Below, piece after piece: positions 54,427 to 64,000 of a stretch of DNA of 64,000 bases. The stretch spans positions 62,001 through 126,000 of the forward strand of contig NZ_CP084032.1 of NCBI RefSeq assembly GCF_020181655.1. The letters run 5' to 3'. The notes under the pieces were generated by a model, which was not told where the DNA came from, did no database searches, and saw only the letters and a program-made list of their open reading frames with translations. Position 1 is the first letter of the stretch. The number at the start of each line of letters is the position of its first letter. This DNA is from Pectobacterium colocasium. Its GTDB lineage: Bacteria; Pseudomonadota; Gammaproteobacteria; Enterobacterales; Enterobacteriaceae. The position numbers were made by a program, and so were the translations under genes.

Positions 54427-54830
54427 TTTTATCGGCACTCCATCATATGAGTGAAGAATAATGTAGTTGTTTTGTAGTAGATCAGTTGTGTAATTTGATC
54501 GTTATGGTTAATAGGGCAAATGTTTTTCTTGTTCTTTGTTTTTCGAGTAATCCATCAACAATTAATGCATAAAGTAGAATATCTGACTATATATAAATTA
54601 AATGCTGGATTTTGCATCTGGTGTTTTGTGCTGTTTGCTCCGCTTGTTTCTGACAATGTGAGTTGATTTGCAGCATAATATTCCTGTTTAATAATATGAA
54701 AAATAAAGCCTTATTAGAAATCATTACTAATAATAACCTAAGCCTTTCTTACTTATAAGAAAATAGCGGGTTATGGCAGAAGGCAGTCAGGTTTTCGGCA
54801 ATATCCATAATGACAGATGGGGTAAAAAGA
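54427..54830. promoter_or_regulatory. liv upstream region
   Basis: 404 bp, no gene; strongly AT-rich through 54500-54760. It should hold the livK promoter and Lrp/leucine control sites by analogy with E. coli, though no site is assigned. Confidence 0.5.
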
Positions 54831-55943
54831 ATGAAATTCAGTAAAGGTAAAGTATTGCTGATGGGTTGTATGGCTGCGGCGTTGAGTCACGCGGTCAATG
54901 CTGCCGATATTAAGGTTGCGGTTGTTGGCGCGATGTCTGGCCCGGTTGCTCAGTATGGCGACATGGAATTTATTGGCGCGCGTCAGGCGATTGCTGATAT
55001 CAACGCAAAAGGCGGCATAAACGGTAACAAACTGGTTGGCGTTGAATATGATGACGCGTGCGACCCTAAGCAGGCGGTTGCCGTAGCGAACAAGGTCATC
55101 AATGACGGTATCCGTTATGTGATTGGCCATCTGTGTTCCTCCTCTACGCAGCCCGCGTCTGATATTTATGAAGAAGAAGGCGTGATCATGATTACGCCTG
55201 CGGCAACCAACGCCGACCTGACCACGCGTGGTTACAAAATGGTGCTGCGTACGACGGGGCTGGATTCCGATCAGGGGCCAACCGCGGCCAAGTACATCGT
55301 CGAAACCATCAAACCTCAGCGCATCGCTGTCGTGCATGACAAGCAGCAATATGGCGAAGGTTTGGCTCGCTCTGTTCAGGATAGCCTGAAAAAAGCCGGT
55401 GCGAATGTCGTACTGTTTGAAGGTGTGACGGCGGGTGACAAAGATTTCTCTACGCTGGTTGCTCGTCTGAAGAAAGAGAACGTCGATTTCGTCTATTTCG
55501 GCGGCTATTACCCGGAAATGGGGCAGATTCTGCGCCAATCGCGTCAGGCTGGCATGACAACCAAGTTCATGGGGCCGGAAGGCGTGGGTAACTCTTCGCT
55601 GTCCAACATCGCGGGCGATGCGTCTGAAGGCATGTTGGTCACGCTGCCGAAGCGTTACGATCAGGTGCCTGCTAACCAACCGATTGTGGATGCGCTGAAA
55701 GCCAAGAAACTGGACCCGACTGGCCCGTTCGTCTGGACGACCTATGCCGCGCTGCAATCGCTGACCACCGCGATGACGCGTACGGGTAGCGATGAGCCGG
55801 AAAAACTGGTTGCGGATCTGAAAGCGAAATCCGTGGATACCGTAATGGGACCATTAAGCTGGGATGCAAAAGGCGACCTGAAAGGGTTTGAATTTGGCGT
55901 ATTTGAGTGGCACAAAGACGGTACGTCCAGCGCAGTGAAATAA
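54831..55943 (+). CDS. livK: branched-chain amino acid binding protein
   Basis: 370 residues from the ATG at 54831. Signal peptide to VNA. Periplasmic type-I fold with the Cys pair (DDACDPKQA and GHLCSSS) as in E. coli LivK/LivJ. Delivers Leu, Ile and Val to LivHMGF. Only one such gene is seen here, where E. coli has livJ as well. Confidence 0.95.
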   Translation: MKFSKGKVLLMGCMAAALSHAVNAADIKVAVVGAMSGPVAQYGDMEFIGARQAIADINAKGGINGNKLVGVEYDDACDPKQAVAVANKVINDGIRYVIGHLCSSSTQPASDIYEEEGVIMITPAATNADLTTRGYKMVLRTTGLDSDQGPTAAKYIVETIKPQRIAVVHDKQQYGEGLARSVQDSLKKAGANVVLFEGVTAGDKDFSTLVARLKKENVDFVYFGGYYPEMGQILRQSRQAGMTTKFMGPEGVGNSSLSNIAGDASEGMLVTLPKRYDQVPANQPIVDALKAKKLDPTGPFVWTTYAALQSLTTAMTRTGSDEPEKLVADLKAKSVDTVMGPLSWDAKGDLKGFEFGVFEWHKDGTSSAVK

Positions 55944-56053
55944 TCACCATGCCGTAGGCGGATAGCGGATGAATTTACCGTTGTCTGCCTCTGCGGTGTG
56001 AGGAGCATTCTCCGCCCTCTGCGTGTGTACCACTACTAATCCCTCAATACCGA

Positions 56054-56080
56054 GCCCCCGTTGCCGCAAGGCGCGGGGGC
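56054..56080 (+). promoter_or_regulatory. stable hairpin in the livK-livH gap
   Basis: GCCCCCG / CGGGGGC with an inner GCC-GCAA-GGC stem-loop. There is no T-run, so it more likely protects the livK mRNA end or dampens downstream expression than fully terminates. Confidence 0.6.
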
Positions 56081-56098
56081 AGCATTTAAGGTTAAGGT

Positions 56099-57025
56099 AT
56101 GTCCGAGCAGTTCCTTTACTTTTTTCAGCAGATGTTCAACGGCCTGACGTTGGGCAGCACCTATGCGCTGATCGCCATTGGCTACACCATGGTTTACGGC
56201 ATTATCGGCATGATTAACTTCGCACACGGCGAAGTGTACATGATCGGTAGCTATGTCTCCTTTATTGTGATTGCGGCCCTGATGATGATGGGCATTGATG
56301 CTGGCTGGCTGCTGATTGGCGCCGCTTTCATTGCCGCCGTGGTCATTTCCAGCGCTTACGGCTGGAGTATCGAACGGGTGGCCTACCGGCCGGTTCGAAC
56401 GTCAAAGCGCCTGATCGCGCTGATTTCCGCCATCGGGATGTCCATCTTCCTGCAAAACTACGTCAGCCTGAATCAGGGCTCACGTGATGTGGCGCTGCCG
56501 AGTCTGGTGACCGGCCAGTGGGTGTTGGGCGAAAGCAATGGCTTTGCCGCAACCATTAGCTCCATGCAGCTGATCATCTGGATTGTTACGTTCCTCGCCA
56601 TGTTGGCGCTGACGTTGTTCATTCGCTATTCCCGTATGGGACGCGCCTGCCGCGCTTGCGCGGAAGACCTAAAAATGGCGAGCCTGCTGGGTATCAGCAC
56701 CGATCGCGTCATTTCCCTGACCTTCGTCATCGGCGCGCTCATGGCTGCCGTTGCTGGCGTGCTGTTGGGGCAGTTTTACGGCGTCATCAATCCCTATATT
56801 GGCTTTATGGCTGGGATGAAAGCCTTTACCGCTGCGGTACTGGGTGGAATCGGCAGTATTCCTGGCGCGATGATTGGTGGGCTGATTCTGGGCGTAGCCG
56901 AAGCGCTGACGTCCGCGTACTTGAGCACGGAATACAAAGATGCGGTGTCATTTGCGCTGCTGATTGTGGTGCTGCTGGTGATGCCGACCGGCATTCTGGG
57001 TCGCCCGGAGGTTGAGAAAGTATGA
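56099..57025 (+). CDS. livH: branched-chain amino acid permease LivH
   Basis: 308 residues, about eight helices. Motifs typical of the family: [14 protein letters not shown] and [16 protein letters not shown] with the EAA-like loop. ATGA overlap with livM. Confidence 0.96.
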   Translation: MSEQFLYFFQQMFNGLTLGSTYALIAIGYTMVYGIIGMINFAHGEVYMIGSYVSFIVIAALMMMGIDAGWLLIGAAFIAAVVISSAYGWSIERVAYRPVRTSKRLIALISAIGMSIFLQNYVSLNQGSRDVALPSLVTGQWVLGESNGFAATISSMQLIIWIVTFLAMLALTLFIRYSRMGRACRACAEDLKMASLLGISTDRVISLTFVIGALMAAVAGVLLGQFYGVINPYIGFMAGMKAFTAAVLGGIGSIPGAMIGGLILGVAEALTSAYLSTEYKDAVSFALLIVVLLVMPTGILGRPEVEKV

Positions 57026-58296
57026 AACAGCTCAACCTATTTAACGCGCTGGTTTCCGCGTTCATGTTGCTGGTGCTGGCCTCGTTCTTAATGGGCATGC
57101 AGTTGGCGCTGGATGGCACCAAACTGGTGGTGCGCGGTGCCGATGAAGTGCGCTGGTACTGGATTGGCGCAGGCTGCATCGTGGTGTTCTTCTTCCAACT
57201 GATTCGCCCGTTCTTCCAGCAAAGCATCAAGAAATTTTCTGCGCCGTCGCTGGTGCTGCCGAGCTTTGATGGCAGTACGCCGCGGCAGAAAGTATTGGCT
57301 GCGGCCTTGATTATTGCGGCGATCGCCTGGCCGTTTCTGGTGTCGCGCGGTACGGTGGATATCGCCACCCTCACGCTGATTTACGTGATGCTGGGTCTGG
57401 GTTTGAACGTGGTGGTTGGCCTGTCCGGCCTGCTGGTATTGGGCTACGGCGGGTTTTACGCCATTGGCGCGTATACCTATGCGTTGCTGAACCACTATTA
57501 CGGATTGGGCTTCTGGGAAAGTCTGCCGCTGGCGGGTATGGCGGCGGCGCTGTCTGGCTTCCTGCTCGGTTTCCCGGTGTTGCGTTTGCGCGGCGACTAT
57601 CTGGCGATTGTGACGCTTGGGTTCGGCGAGATTGTCCGTATCCTGTTGCTGAATAATACCGAAATTACCGGTGGCCCGAACGGCATCAGCCAGATCCCTA
57701 AACCGACGTTCTTTGGTCTGGAATTCAGCCGCAGCGCGCGCGATGGCGGTTGGGATACGTTCCACAATTTCTTCGGTCTGCAATACGATCCGAGCGACCG
57801 TATTATCTTCCTGTATCTGGTCGCGCTGCTGTTGGTTGTGTTGACCCTGTTTGTGATTAACCGCCTGCTGCGGATGCCGTTGGGGCGTGCGTGGGAAGCG
57901 CTGCGTGACGATGAGATCGCCTGTCGTTCTCTGGGTCTGAGCCCAACGCGCATCAAGCTGACCGCTTTCACCATCAGCGCCGCGTTCGCAGGGTTTGCCG
58001 GTACGCTGTTTGCCGCACGTCAGGGCTTCGTCAGCCCGGAATCGTTCACGTTCGCTGAATCTGCTTTTGTGCTGGCCATCGTCGTGTTGGGCGGAATGGG
58101 CTCGCAGTTTGCGGTCATTCTTGCGGCAATCTTGCTGGTCGTATCCCGCGAGCTGATGCGCGATCTGAATGAATACAGCATGCTGCTGCTGGGTGCGTTG
58201 ATGGTTCTGATGATGATTTGGCGTCCGCAAGGCCTGCTGCCGATGAAGCGTCCTGAGATGAAGTTGAAAGTCGCGAAGAAGGAAGAGCAAGCATGA
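57022..58296 (+). CDS. livM: branched-chain amino acid permease LivM
   Basis: 424 residues (425 in E. coli). N-terminal extension with two helices, then the core with [23 protein letters not shown] and [19 protein letters not shown] overlap with livG. Confidence 0.96.
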   Translation: MKQLNLFNALVSAFMLLVLASFLMGMQLALDGTKLVVRGADEVRWYWIGAGCIVVFFFQLIRPFFQQSIKKFSAPSLVLPSFDGSTPRQKVLAAALIIAAIAWPFLVSRGTVDIATLTLIYVMLGLGLNVVVGLSGLLVLGYGGFYAIGAYTYALLNHYYGLGFWESLPLAGMAAALSGFLLGFPVLRLRGDYLAIVTLGFGEIVRILLLNNTEITGGPNGISQIPKPTFFGLEFSRSARDGGWDTFHNFFGLQYDPSDRIIFLYLVALLLVVLTLFVINRLLRMPLGRAWEALRDDEIACRSLGLSPTRIKLTAFTISAAFAGFAGTLFAARQGFVSPESFTFAESAFVLAIVVLGGMGSQFAVILAAILLVVSRELMRDLNEYSMLLLGALMVLMMIWRPQGLLPMKRPEMKLKVAKKEEQA

Positions 58297-59063
58297 GCAC
58301 GCAGCCACTATTATCAGTCAGAGGTCTGATGATGCGTTTTGGCGGCCTGCTGGCGGTCAACAACGTTGAAATGGATATTCATGCTGGCGAAATTGTCTCG
58401 CTGATCGGCCCGAACGGGGCGGGGAAAACCACGGTCTTTAACTGCCTGACCGGTTTTTATCGCCCGAGCGGCGGCACCATCATGCTGCGCGATCGTCATC
58501 TGGAAGGGCTACCGGGACAGGCGATTGCCCGTATGGGCGTGGTACGTACGTTCCAGCACGTTCGCCTGTTCCGTGAAATGACGGTGGTGGAGAACCTGCT
58601 GGTGGCGCAGCATCAGCACCTGAAAAGCGGCGTGTTTGCCGGGCTGTTGAAAACGCCGGGCTTTCGTCGTGCGGAAGCCGATGCGCAGGCGCGCGCCGCG
58701 GTGTGGCTGGAGCGCATCGGTCTGCTGGATTTAGCGAACCGTCAGGCGGGGAATCTGGCTTATGGCCAGCAGCGCCGTCTGGAAATTGCCCGCTGTATGG
58801 TGACGCGGCCTGAATTGCTGATGCTGGACGAGCCTGCGGCCGGTCTGAACCCGAAAGAAACTGACGAGTTAAATCAGCTGATTGCGGAACTGCGCGATAG
58901 CCATCAGGTATCGGTGCTGTTGATTGAACACGATATGAAGCTGGTCATGGGGATTTCCGACCGGATTTATGTTGTCAATCAGGGCACGCCGCTGGCACAG
59001 GGTACTCCAGCTGAAATTCGTAACAACCCGGATGTCATTCGTGCCTATCTGGGTGAAGGATAA
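58293..59063 (+). CDS. livG: branched-chain amino acid ABC ATPase LivG
   Basis: 256 residues. Walker [10 protein letters not shown], LivG-type signature [13 protein letters not shown] (in place of LSGGQ), Walker [14 protein letters not shown]. Pairs with LivF. Confidence 0.96.
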   Translation: MSTQPLLSVRGLMMRFGGLLAVNNVEMDIHAGEIVSLIGPNGAGKTTVFNCLTGFYRPSGGTIMLRDRHLEGLPGQAIARMGVVRTFQHVRLFREMTVVENLLVAQHQHLKSGVFAGLLKTPGFRRAEADAQARAAVWLERIGLLDLANRQAGNLAYGQQRRLEIARCMVTRPELLMLDEPAAGLNPKETDELNQLIAELRDSHQVSVLLIEHDMKLVMGISDRIYVVNQGTPLAQGTPAEIRNNPDVIRAYLGEG

Positions 59064-59068
59064 CGTTT

Positions 59069-59770
59069 ATGCTGTCATTACATCAGGTTTCCGCCCATTA
59101 CGGAAAAATTCAGGCGCTGCACCAGGTTAGCCTGCATATTAATCAGGGCGAGATTGTTACGCTGATCGGCGCGAACGGCGCCGGTAAAACCACGTTGCTG
59201 GGCACGCTGTGCGGCGATCCGCGCGCGACGGAAGGCACCATCACGTTTGACGGTAAGGACATCACGAACTGGCAGACCGCGCAGATTATGCGTGAAGCGA
59301 TCGCGATTGTACCGGAAGGCCGCCGCGTCTTTTCCCGCATGACGGTAGAAGAAAATCTGGCGATGGGAGGGTTCTTTGCCGATCGCGAGCAGTATCAGGA
59401 ACGCATTGCGCGCGTCTACGATCTGTTCCCGCGCCTGTATGAGCGCCGCGCTCAGCGTTCCGGCACCATGTCTGGTGGTGAGCAGCAGATGCTGGCGATT
59501 GGCCGTGCGCTGATGAGTCAGCCGCGTCTACTGCTGCTGGACGAGCCGTCGCTGGGGCTGGCACCGATTATCATCCTGCAAATTTTCGATACCATCCAGC
59601 AACTGCGTGAAGAGGGTATGACCATCTTCCTGGTGGAGCAGAATGCCAATCAGGCGCTGAAACTGGCTGACCGAGGTTATGTGCTTGAAAACGGCCATGT
59701 CGTGTTGGAAGATACCGGTGCGGCATTGTTAGCTAATGAAGCGGTACGTTCGGCCTATCTGGGCGGATAA
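59069..59770 (+). CDS. livF: branched-chain amino acid ABC ATPase LivF
   Basis: 233 residues. Walker A GANGAGKTT, signature MSGGEQQMLAIGRAL, Walker B LLLDEPSLGLAP. Last gene of the liv unit. Confidence 0.96.
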   Translation: MLSLHQVSAHYGKIQALHQVSLHINQGEIVTLIGANGAGKTTLLGTLCGDPRATEGTITFDGKDITNWQTAQIMREAIAIVPEGRRVFSRMTVEENLAMGGFFADREQYQERIARVYDLFPRLYERRAQRSGTMSGGEQQMLAIGRALMSQPRLLLLDEPSLGLAPIIILQIFDTIQQLREEGMTIFLVEQNANQALKLADRGYVLENGHVVLEDTGAALLANEAVRSAYLGG

Positions 59771-59857
59771 TTTTTAGAGCAGATCTACCCTAAATCATTC
59801 AGGTTGCGGAAAGCCAACGGGCATGCAGCCTGAAGAGTGACAGGGGAATCGCTACCG

Positions 59858-59873
59858 GGCCGGTTTACCGGCC
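59858..59873 (+). terminator. short hairpin after livF
   Basis: GGCCGG-TTTA-CCGGCC followed by TGTTTC, 88 nt after livF and 26 nt before the aminotransferase gene. Partial termination is plausible. Confidence 0.5.
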
Positions 59874-59898
59874 TGTTTCGTAGAAGGGTTAAGAAGAA

Positions 59899-61089
59899 AT
59901 GGCCATTGAAGGGTTGTTAGCGCACCGCATCGCTCAGTTAAAAAGTTCCGCCATCCGTGAACTGCTGAAACACAGCAAGATGGAAAACATTATTTCGCTG
60001 GCTGGCGGGATTCCGTCAGATGCCTTGTTTGATTTTGAAGGGTTAAACCAGGCTACACAGTTAGCAATTACCGAACAGCCGAAAACGGCATTCCAGTATG
60101 GCTTAACCGAAGGCAGCAGCGTGCTGCGCGATCGCATTGCCGAACTGTGCGCTGTGCGCGGTGTAAAAACGCGCGGCGACGATATTGTGGTGACGGCAGG
60201 TTCGCAGCAGGCGCTGGACCTGATTATGCGCTCGATGGTCGATCCGGGTGATGTGTTCGTCGTTGAACGCCCGACTTATCTGGCAGCGCTGCAAACGCTG
60301 GAGCTGGCGCAGGCGCAGGTGATGTCTGTGTCATCTGATGCTAACGGCATGGTCGTCGACGAGCTGGAAGAACTGCTGACGAAACAGCGCATTAAAGGCG
60401 TTTATATCGTTCCGAACTTCGGTAACCCGAGCGGCGTGACGCTGAGCTATGAACGTCGTCTGCAATTGATTCAACTGGCAGAACGCTACGGTTTTGTCAT
60501 TATTGAAGACGATCCCTATGGCGAGTTGCGCTTCACCGAAGAGCGTAACCCTACGCTGTTCCAACTGGCGCAGGAGAAGCTGGGTAGCACGGAATACGTG
60601 CTGTATACCTCGACGTTCTCGAAAGTGCTGGCACCGGGGCTGCGTCTTGGCTGGGCGATTCTGCCGGACTGGCTGTTGCACAAAGTGGCGATTATCAAAC
60701 AGGCCGCCGACCTGCACGCCAGCGCGCTGTCGCAGACCGTCGCGGAATGCTATTTGGGGCTAGGTCGTCTGGATTCGCAGATCGAAAAAATTCGTCACGC
60801 TTATAAGCACAAAGGCGAGCTGCTGGCGCAACTGGTCGAGAAGGAACTGGGGGATGTGATCACCTTCAACCAGCCGAAAGGCGGGATGTTCCTGTGGGCG
60901 AAATTCCGTCAGGACGATTTCAACACGACGGAATGGCTGAAGAAGACGCTGGAGCAGGGCGTTGTCTTCGTACCGGGCGAGTTCTTCTTCCCAGATAGTC
61001 TTGATTACTCAACGCTGCGTCTGTCCTTCGCGACGGCAACGGATGAGCAAATGCATGAAGCAGTAGCACGCCTGCGTCGCGCGCTGTAA
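59899..61089 (+). CDS. fold-type I PLP aminotransferase (2-aminoadipate/aromatic type)
   Basis: 396 residues. FQYGLTEGSSVLRDRIAEL, VPNFGNPSG, IIEDDPYGELRF and STFSKVLAPGLRLGW (Schiff-base Lys in FSK) place it with the LysN/ARO8-like aminotransferases. It lacks the GntR domain of MocR proteins. Next to liv it may transaminate branched-chain or aromatic residues; the true substrate is unknown. Confidence 0.88.
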   Translation: MAIEGLLAHRIAQLKSSAIRELLKHSKMENIISLAGGIPSDALFDFEGLNQATQLAITEQPKTAFQYGLTEGSSVLRDRIAELCAVRGVKTRGDDIVVTAGSQQALDLIMRSMVDPGDVFVVERPTYLAALQTLELAQAQVMSVSSDANGMVVDELEELLTKQRIKGVYIVPNFGNPSGVTLSYERRLQLIQLAERYGFVIIEDDPYGELRFTEERNPTLFQLAQEKLGSTEYVLYTSTFSKVLAPGLRLGWAILPDWLLHKVAIIKQAADLHASALSQTVAECYLGLGRLDSQIEKIRHAYKHKGELLAQLVEKELGDVITFNQPKGGMFLWAKFRQDDFNTTEWLKKTLEQGVVFVPGEFFFPDSLDYSTLRLSFATATDEQMHEAVARLRRAL

Positions 61090-61120
61090 GCGCCAATAAC
61101 TGCCTGCCTGTTAATGTGAA

Positions 61121-61147
61121 AACCGCTGATATTTCAGCGGTTTTTCT
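61121..61147 (+). terminator. intrinsic terminator of the aminotransferase gene
   Basis: AACCGCTGA / TCAGCGGTT with a 4-nt loop and a run of T, 31 nt after the stop. It also sits beyond the converging chemoreceptor gene. Confidence 0.9.
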
Positions 61148-61176
61148 TTATGAGGCCGTATTACCAGACTGAGAAG

Positions 61177-62823
61177 TTAAAAGGTTTCCCAGTTTTGCTT
61201 CGTTGAATTGCCCGCTAACGCCAATTGTGGCTTTTGCTGTGTAGCGACAGGGGTGTTGACTTGCTGTGGCTGGATACCGTCGATTTTGAACACACCCATT
61301 AATTCAACCAAATTTCTGGCCTGCTGGCTTAAACTCTCTGCGGCAGATGCTGACTCTTCAACCAGCGCCGCATTTTGCTGAGTGACCTGATCGAGCTGAT
61401 TGACCGCATCATTCACCTGAGAAACGCCCTGCTCCTGCTCGTGGGTGGTCAAGCCTATCTCATTGATAAGATCAGCAACACGCTGAGACTGCTCCACAAT
61501 TTCTCCTATAGTTATCCCAGCTTCGTTGACGAGCAGCCCACCGGCTTGCACTTTCTCTACGCTGATGCCAATCAGATCTTTGATCTCGCGTGCCGCCGAG
61601 GCAGAACGCTGAGCGAGCGAGCGCACTTCTCCGGCAACCACGGCGAACCCACGCCCCTGCTCTCCTGCGCGGGCTGCTTCGACGGCGGCGTTGAGTGCCA
61701 GAATGTTGGTCTGGAAGGCAATGCCGTCAATCACACCAATAATATCGCCAATTTTACGCGAACTCGTCGTGATCTCTTCCATTGTCCGCACAACATTACT
61801 AACGACATCACCGCCTTTGCGCGCAGAGGTGCTGGCGGCGTTAGCGAGTTGAGTCGCTGTTCTTACGGTGTCAGCATTCTGCTTCACGGTGATGTTCATT
61901 TCTTCCATAGAGGCAGCAGTTTCCTGTAGGTTCGCGGCCTGTTCTTCCGTGCGCTGGCTTAGGTCGGTATTGCCGATGGCAATCTGGCTGGCGCCGGTGG
62001 CGATAGACTCGCTGCTTTGATGGACTTGCCCGACAATGTTGCTCAGGCTTTGGCGCATTTCTTCCATTGCAGCCAGGATGCTAGTGGTGTCTCCGGTACG
62101 TCGTTCAATGGAAATGGCAAGATTCCCCTGCGCGACCTGACGGGTAATCTCCAGCGTATAAGCCGGTTCACCGCCCAACTGACGTTTGATTTTCCGGGTG
62201 ATCCACCAGGCTATCACGCCCCCAAGCAAGGAAGAACAGAGTGCTAAAATTAGCATCAAGGAACCCGCATTTATCGCTTCTTGCTCGGACTTTTCGGCCA
62301 TGGTGACTGTGAGTTGCTTCTGTCTCTCAATCATTTTGTCCAGTATATCGAATATGCTGGTTTGTGTGGTACGCACTTCTGTCAGCAGTAAATTACGAAA
62401 GGCGTCGTCTTGGTTGGACATGACCAGTTCGACGGATTTTTTCACGCTATTCGTATACGCAGGCTGCGCTTGTTCAAGCATAGCGAGATACGTTTTCGCC
62501 TCGTTATCCACGGTACTCTTACCTAATTGTATGAGTAAGTCACTATTATGTGCGAAGGCTTTCTGAATGCGATCATTCTCGGCTTTCATTTGTTGTGGAT
62601 CGCTGAGAAACGCAATATTTCTCATAGAGCGGGCGATAATGTTAACGCTATCTTTCATTTCCTGCATTAACAAAAGATTGGTTATTCGCACTTGCGATAA
62701 AACCTGAATATTTCCTCCAAGTCGGTCTAACTGAATACGACCTAGTGTGGCGACTAAAAAACCAATGATGATAATGAGTGTAAAGCCTGTACCTAACATT
62801 TTTCCCAAACTTACATTTTTCAT
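61177..62823 (-). CDS. methyl-accepting chemotaxis protein, NWETF tail
   Basis: 548 residues. Helix 1 ([13 protein letters not shown]), a four-helix-bundle periplasmic sensor with conserved [12 protein letters not shown], helix 2 ([20 protein letters not shown]), HAMP, methylation helices and the signalling tip ([33 protein letters not shown]). The last five residues NWETF form the CheR/CheB docking tether, so this is a high-abundance type receptor. Ligand unknown. Confidence 0.95.
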   Translation of the reverse strand: MKNVSLGKMLGTGFTLIIIIGFLVATLGRIQLDRLGGNIQVLSQVRITNLLLMQEMKDSVNIIARSMRNIAFLSDPQQMKAENDRIQKAFAHNSDLLIQLGKSTVDNEAKTYLAMLEQAQPAYTNSVKKSVELVMSNQDDAFRNLLLTEVRTTQTSIFDILDKMIERQKQLTVTMAEKSEQEAINAGSLMLILALCSSLLGGVIAWWITRKIKRQLGGEPAYTLEITRQVAQGNLAISIERRTGDTTSILAAMEEMRQSLSNIVGQVHQSSESIATGASQIAIGNTDLSQRTEEQAANLQETAASMEEMNITVKQNADTVRTATQLANAASTSARKGGDVVSNVVRTMEEITTSSRKIGDIIGVIDGIAFQTNILALNAAVEAARAGEQGRGFAVVAGEVRSLAQRSASAAREIKDLIGISVEKVQAGGLLVNEAGITIGEIVEQSQRVADLINEIGLTTHEQEQGVSQVNDAVNQLDQVTQQNAALVEESASAAESLSQQARNLVELMGVFKIDGIQPQQVNTPVATQQKPQLALAGNSTKQNWETF

Positions 62824-63327
62824 TATGTGCTCTTTTATTGAGGTTATACACGACAGGTGTAGTTATTTTTTGTTAAGGGAGATAATGCTACAAATGCGAT
62901 TGGTCAACTAACGCTACCTTTGATCATCCCACGCTCTCTTGACATTTGTCTGATACAAAAAGCCCAACGGTGTTGATAACCCCCGTAACGGTATTGGTAA
63001 AGGGGGGCCACTTTCATGTGCGTAGGAATTCCAATTGTGGGTGTGTACAAGTTAAGGGAATGACAAATGGAGTGTATACACTATTGTAGTATGTTGATGG
63101 AAGGATAATGTAATAAAACTGCCATTTTTTATGAATTAATAAAACTTTAATATTATTTAATTATAGTTTTTAGGGTAAGTTATAAATATTAATATATGAC
63201 TTTGAGCTCAATCTGGTTGATGTTTTTTATTATCTTTCATTGGGTTGCGTTTTTTACTCCTGATTCTGATTTTTATTAATTTATGTGTTCATTAATCTTA
63301 TTATTTACTCCATTGATCTGAAAGTAA
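62824..63327. other. AT-rich gap between two chemoreceptor genes
   Basis: About 500 bp without a gene, AT-rich at 63110-63300. It contains the perfect 12-bp palindrome AGTGTATACACT at 63071-63082 and the promoter of the receptor at 61177. No sigma-28 promoter could be assigned. Confidence 0.5.
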
Positions 63328-63356
63328 AAAGCCGCTGAAAACTCAGCGGCTTTATT
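63328..63356 (-). terminator. intrinsic terminator of the second chemoreceptor gene
   Basis: AAAGCCGCTGA / TCAGCGGCTTT with loop AAAC; on the minus strand it runs into CTTTTTAC. Confidence 0.88.
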
Positions 63357-63396
63357 TGGTTTGCTACAAGGCGAGATTTTACAAACGACGCATTCG

Positions 63397-64000
63397 TTAA
63401 AAGGTTTCCCAGTTTTGCTTATCGCTTCCCGCGTTACTTTTGGGATTGGCAAGTGAGAGTTTTGCACTGTCAGGTCTTTTCAGCTGCGGAGCAAGGCGTT
63501 GCGCCGATCCTCCTTCAACGATGAAGACTTTCATCAACTCGACCAGATGGGCGGCCTGTTCGCTCAGGCTATCGGCGGCGGACGCAGACTGCTCAACGAG
63601 CGCGGCGTTCTGCTGGGTCACCTGATCGAGTTGGTTCACTGCCTCATGAATCTGCGACACGCCGGATTCCTGTTCCTGCGTGGTAATACCAATTTCGTTA
63701 ATCAGATCGGCAACGTGGCGCGCCTGACGAACCAGCTCTTCGATTGTCGTTCCTGCATCGCTGACCAGCGCGGAGCCTGTCTCCACCTTCTCGACGCTGT
63801 GGCCGATCAGCTCTTTAATCTCTTTGGCTGCGGTGGCGGAGCGCTGCGCCAGTGAGCGAACTTCACCGGCTACGACGGCAAAGCCACGGCCTTGCTCACC
63901 AGCCCGGGCGGCTTCTACCGCCGCGTTGAGCGCCAGAATGTTGGTTTGGAAAGCGATGCCGTCAATCACGCTGATGATGTCGTTAATCTTGTGCGAGCTG
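63397..64000 (-). CDS. methyl-accepting chemotaxis protein, partial (C-terminal part)
   Basis: The coding frame is open to the window edge, so the sensor and membrane parts lie outside. What is seen is the signalling tip ([20 protein letters not shown]), the C-terminal methylation helix ([20 protein letters not shown]) and the tail ending in NWETF. The last 23 bases of the gene are the same as those of the gene at 61177, so the two are close paralogues in tandem. Confidence 0.95.
   Translation of the reverse strand, partial: SSHKINDIISVIDGIAFQTNILALNAAVEAARAGEQGRGFAVVAGEVRSLAQRSATAAKEIKELIGHSVEKVETGSALVSDAGTTIEELVRQARHVADLINEIGITTQEQESGVSQIHEAVNQLDQVTQQNAALVEQSASAADSLSEQAAHLVELMKVFIVEGGSAQRLAPQLKRPDSAKLSLANPKSNAGSDKQNWETF

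Noticed and set aside
54771..55757. 328-codon antisense frame over livK
   Set aside because: Composition typical of a complementary frame; livK itself is certain.
57088..58308. 406-codon antisense frame over livM
   Set aside because: Mirror frame of a membrane protein; Gln/Arg/His-rich and no family resemblance.
62824..63327. Sigma-28 flagellar promoter before the chemoreceptor
   Set aside because: No match to TAAA-N15-GCCGATAA found by eye.

Overview
The window looks like the chromosome of a soft-rot enterobacterium, most probably Pectobacterium. Four things point there. The gene order kdgK-yhjJ-dctA-yhjK-bcs and zntA-tusA-yhhQ-dcrB-yhhS, followed by rsmD-ftsYEX-rpoH-panM-liv, is the enterobacterial backbone known from E. 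coli. A KdgR-type operator precedes kdgK. The ethanolamine kinase, PLP phospho-lyase and permease set matches the amino-alcohol pathway described biochemically in Erwinia carotovora. The CDI locus is of the cdiB-cdiA-cdiI order. I saw no rRNA, tRNA, CRISPR array or complete insertion sequence.

Layout. 1-2030: ggt. 2.07-13.4 kb (minus strand): a contact-dependent inhibition island with cdiB, a short cdiA of 1790 residues ending in a deaminase-fold toxin, its overlapping immunity gene, and then an array of satellite genes. The array has two more diverged immunity alleles, one displaced toxin C-terminus without a proper start, one eroded toxin stub, two DUF4279-like genes (one with a nonsense codon) and two copies of an unknown 108/109-residue protein. 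About 2.05 kb (2067-4114) is a diverged direct duplication of 4840-6895. 13.6-18.9 kb: amino-alcohol catabolism (PLP lyase, permease, kinase) with an AraC-family regulator. 18.9-33.3 kb: E. coli-type cellulose synthesis, bcsRQABZC on the minus strand and bcsEFG on the plus strand, including the phosphoethanolamine transferase BcsG. 33.6-38.6 kb: a PdeK/HmsP-like membrane protein without an EAL domain, dctA, the inactive M16 homologue yhjJ and a tiny Gly-rich lipoprotein. 38.7-49.3 kb: kdgK, yhjD, yhhS, dcrB, yhhQ with a preQ1-I riboswitch, tusA, zntA, yhhN, a DUF1820 gene, yhhM, yhhL and rsmD. 49.6-54.4 kb: ftsY-ftsE-ftsX, rpoH with a sigma-E promoter, and panM. 54.8-61.1 kb: livKHMGF and a PLP aminotransferase. 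61.2-64 kb: two chemoreceptors ending in the NWETF adaptation pentapeptide, the second cut by the window edge.

Most of the window is conserved housekeeping DNA. The least ordinary part is the CDI satellite array. It reads as a record of toxin/immunity module capture, duplication and decay: each immunity gene starts at or just after the end of a toxin coding frame and is followed by the same 8-bp-stem hairpin. The DUF4279-like genes also start by overlapping a 22-codon open stretch, which suggests they are immunity genes whose toxin has been lost.
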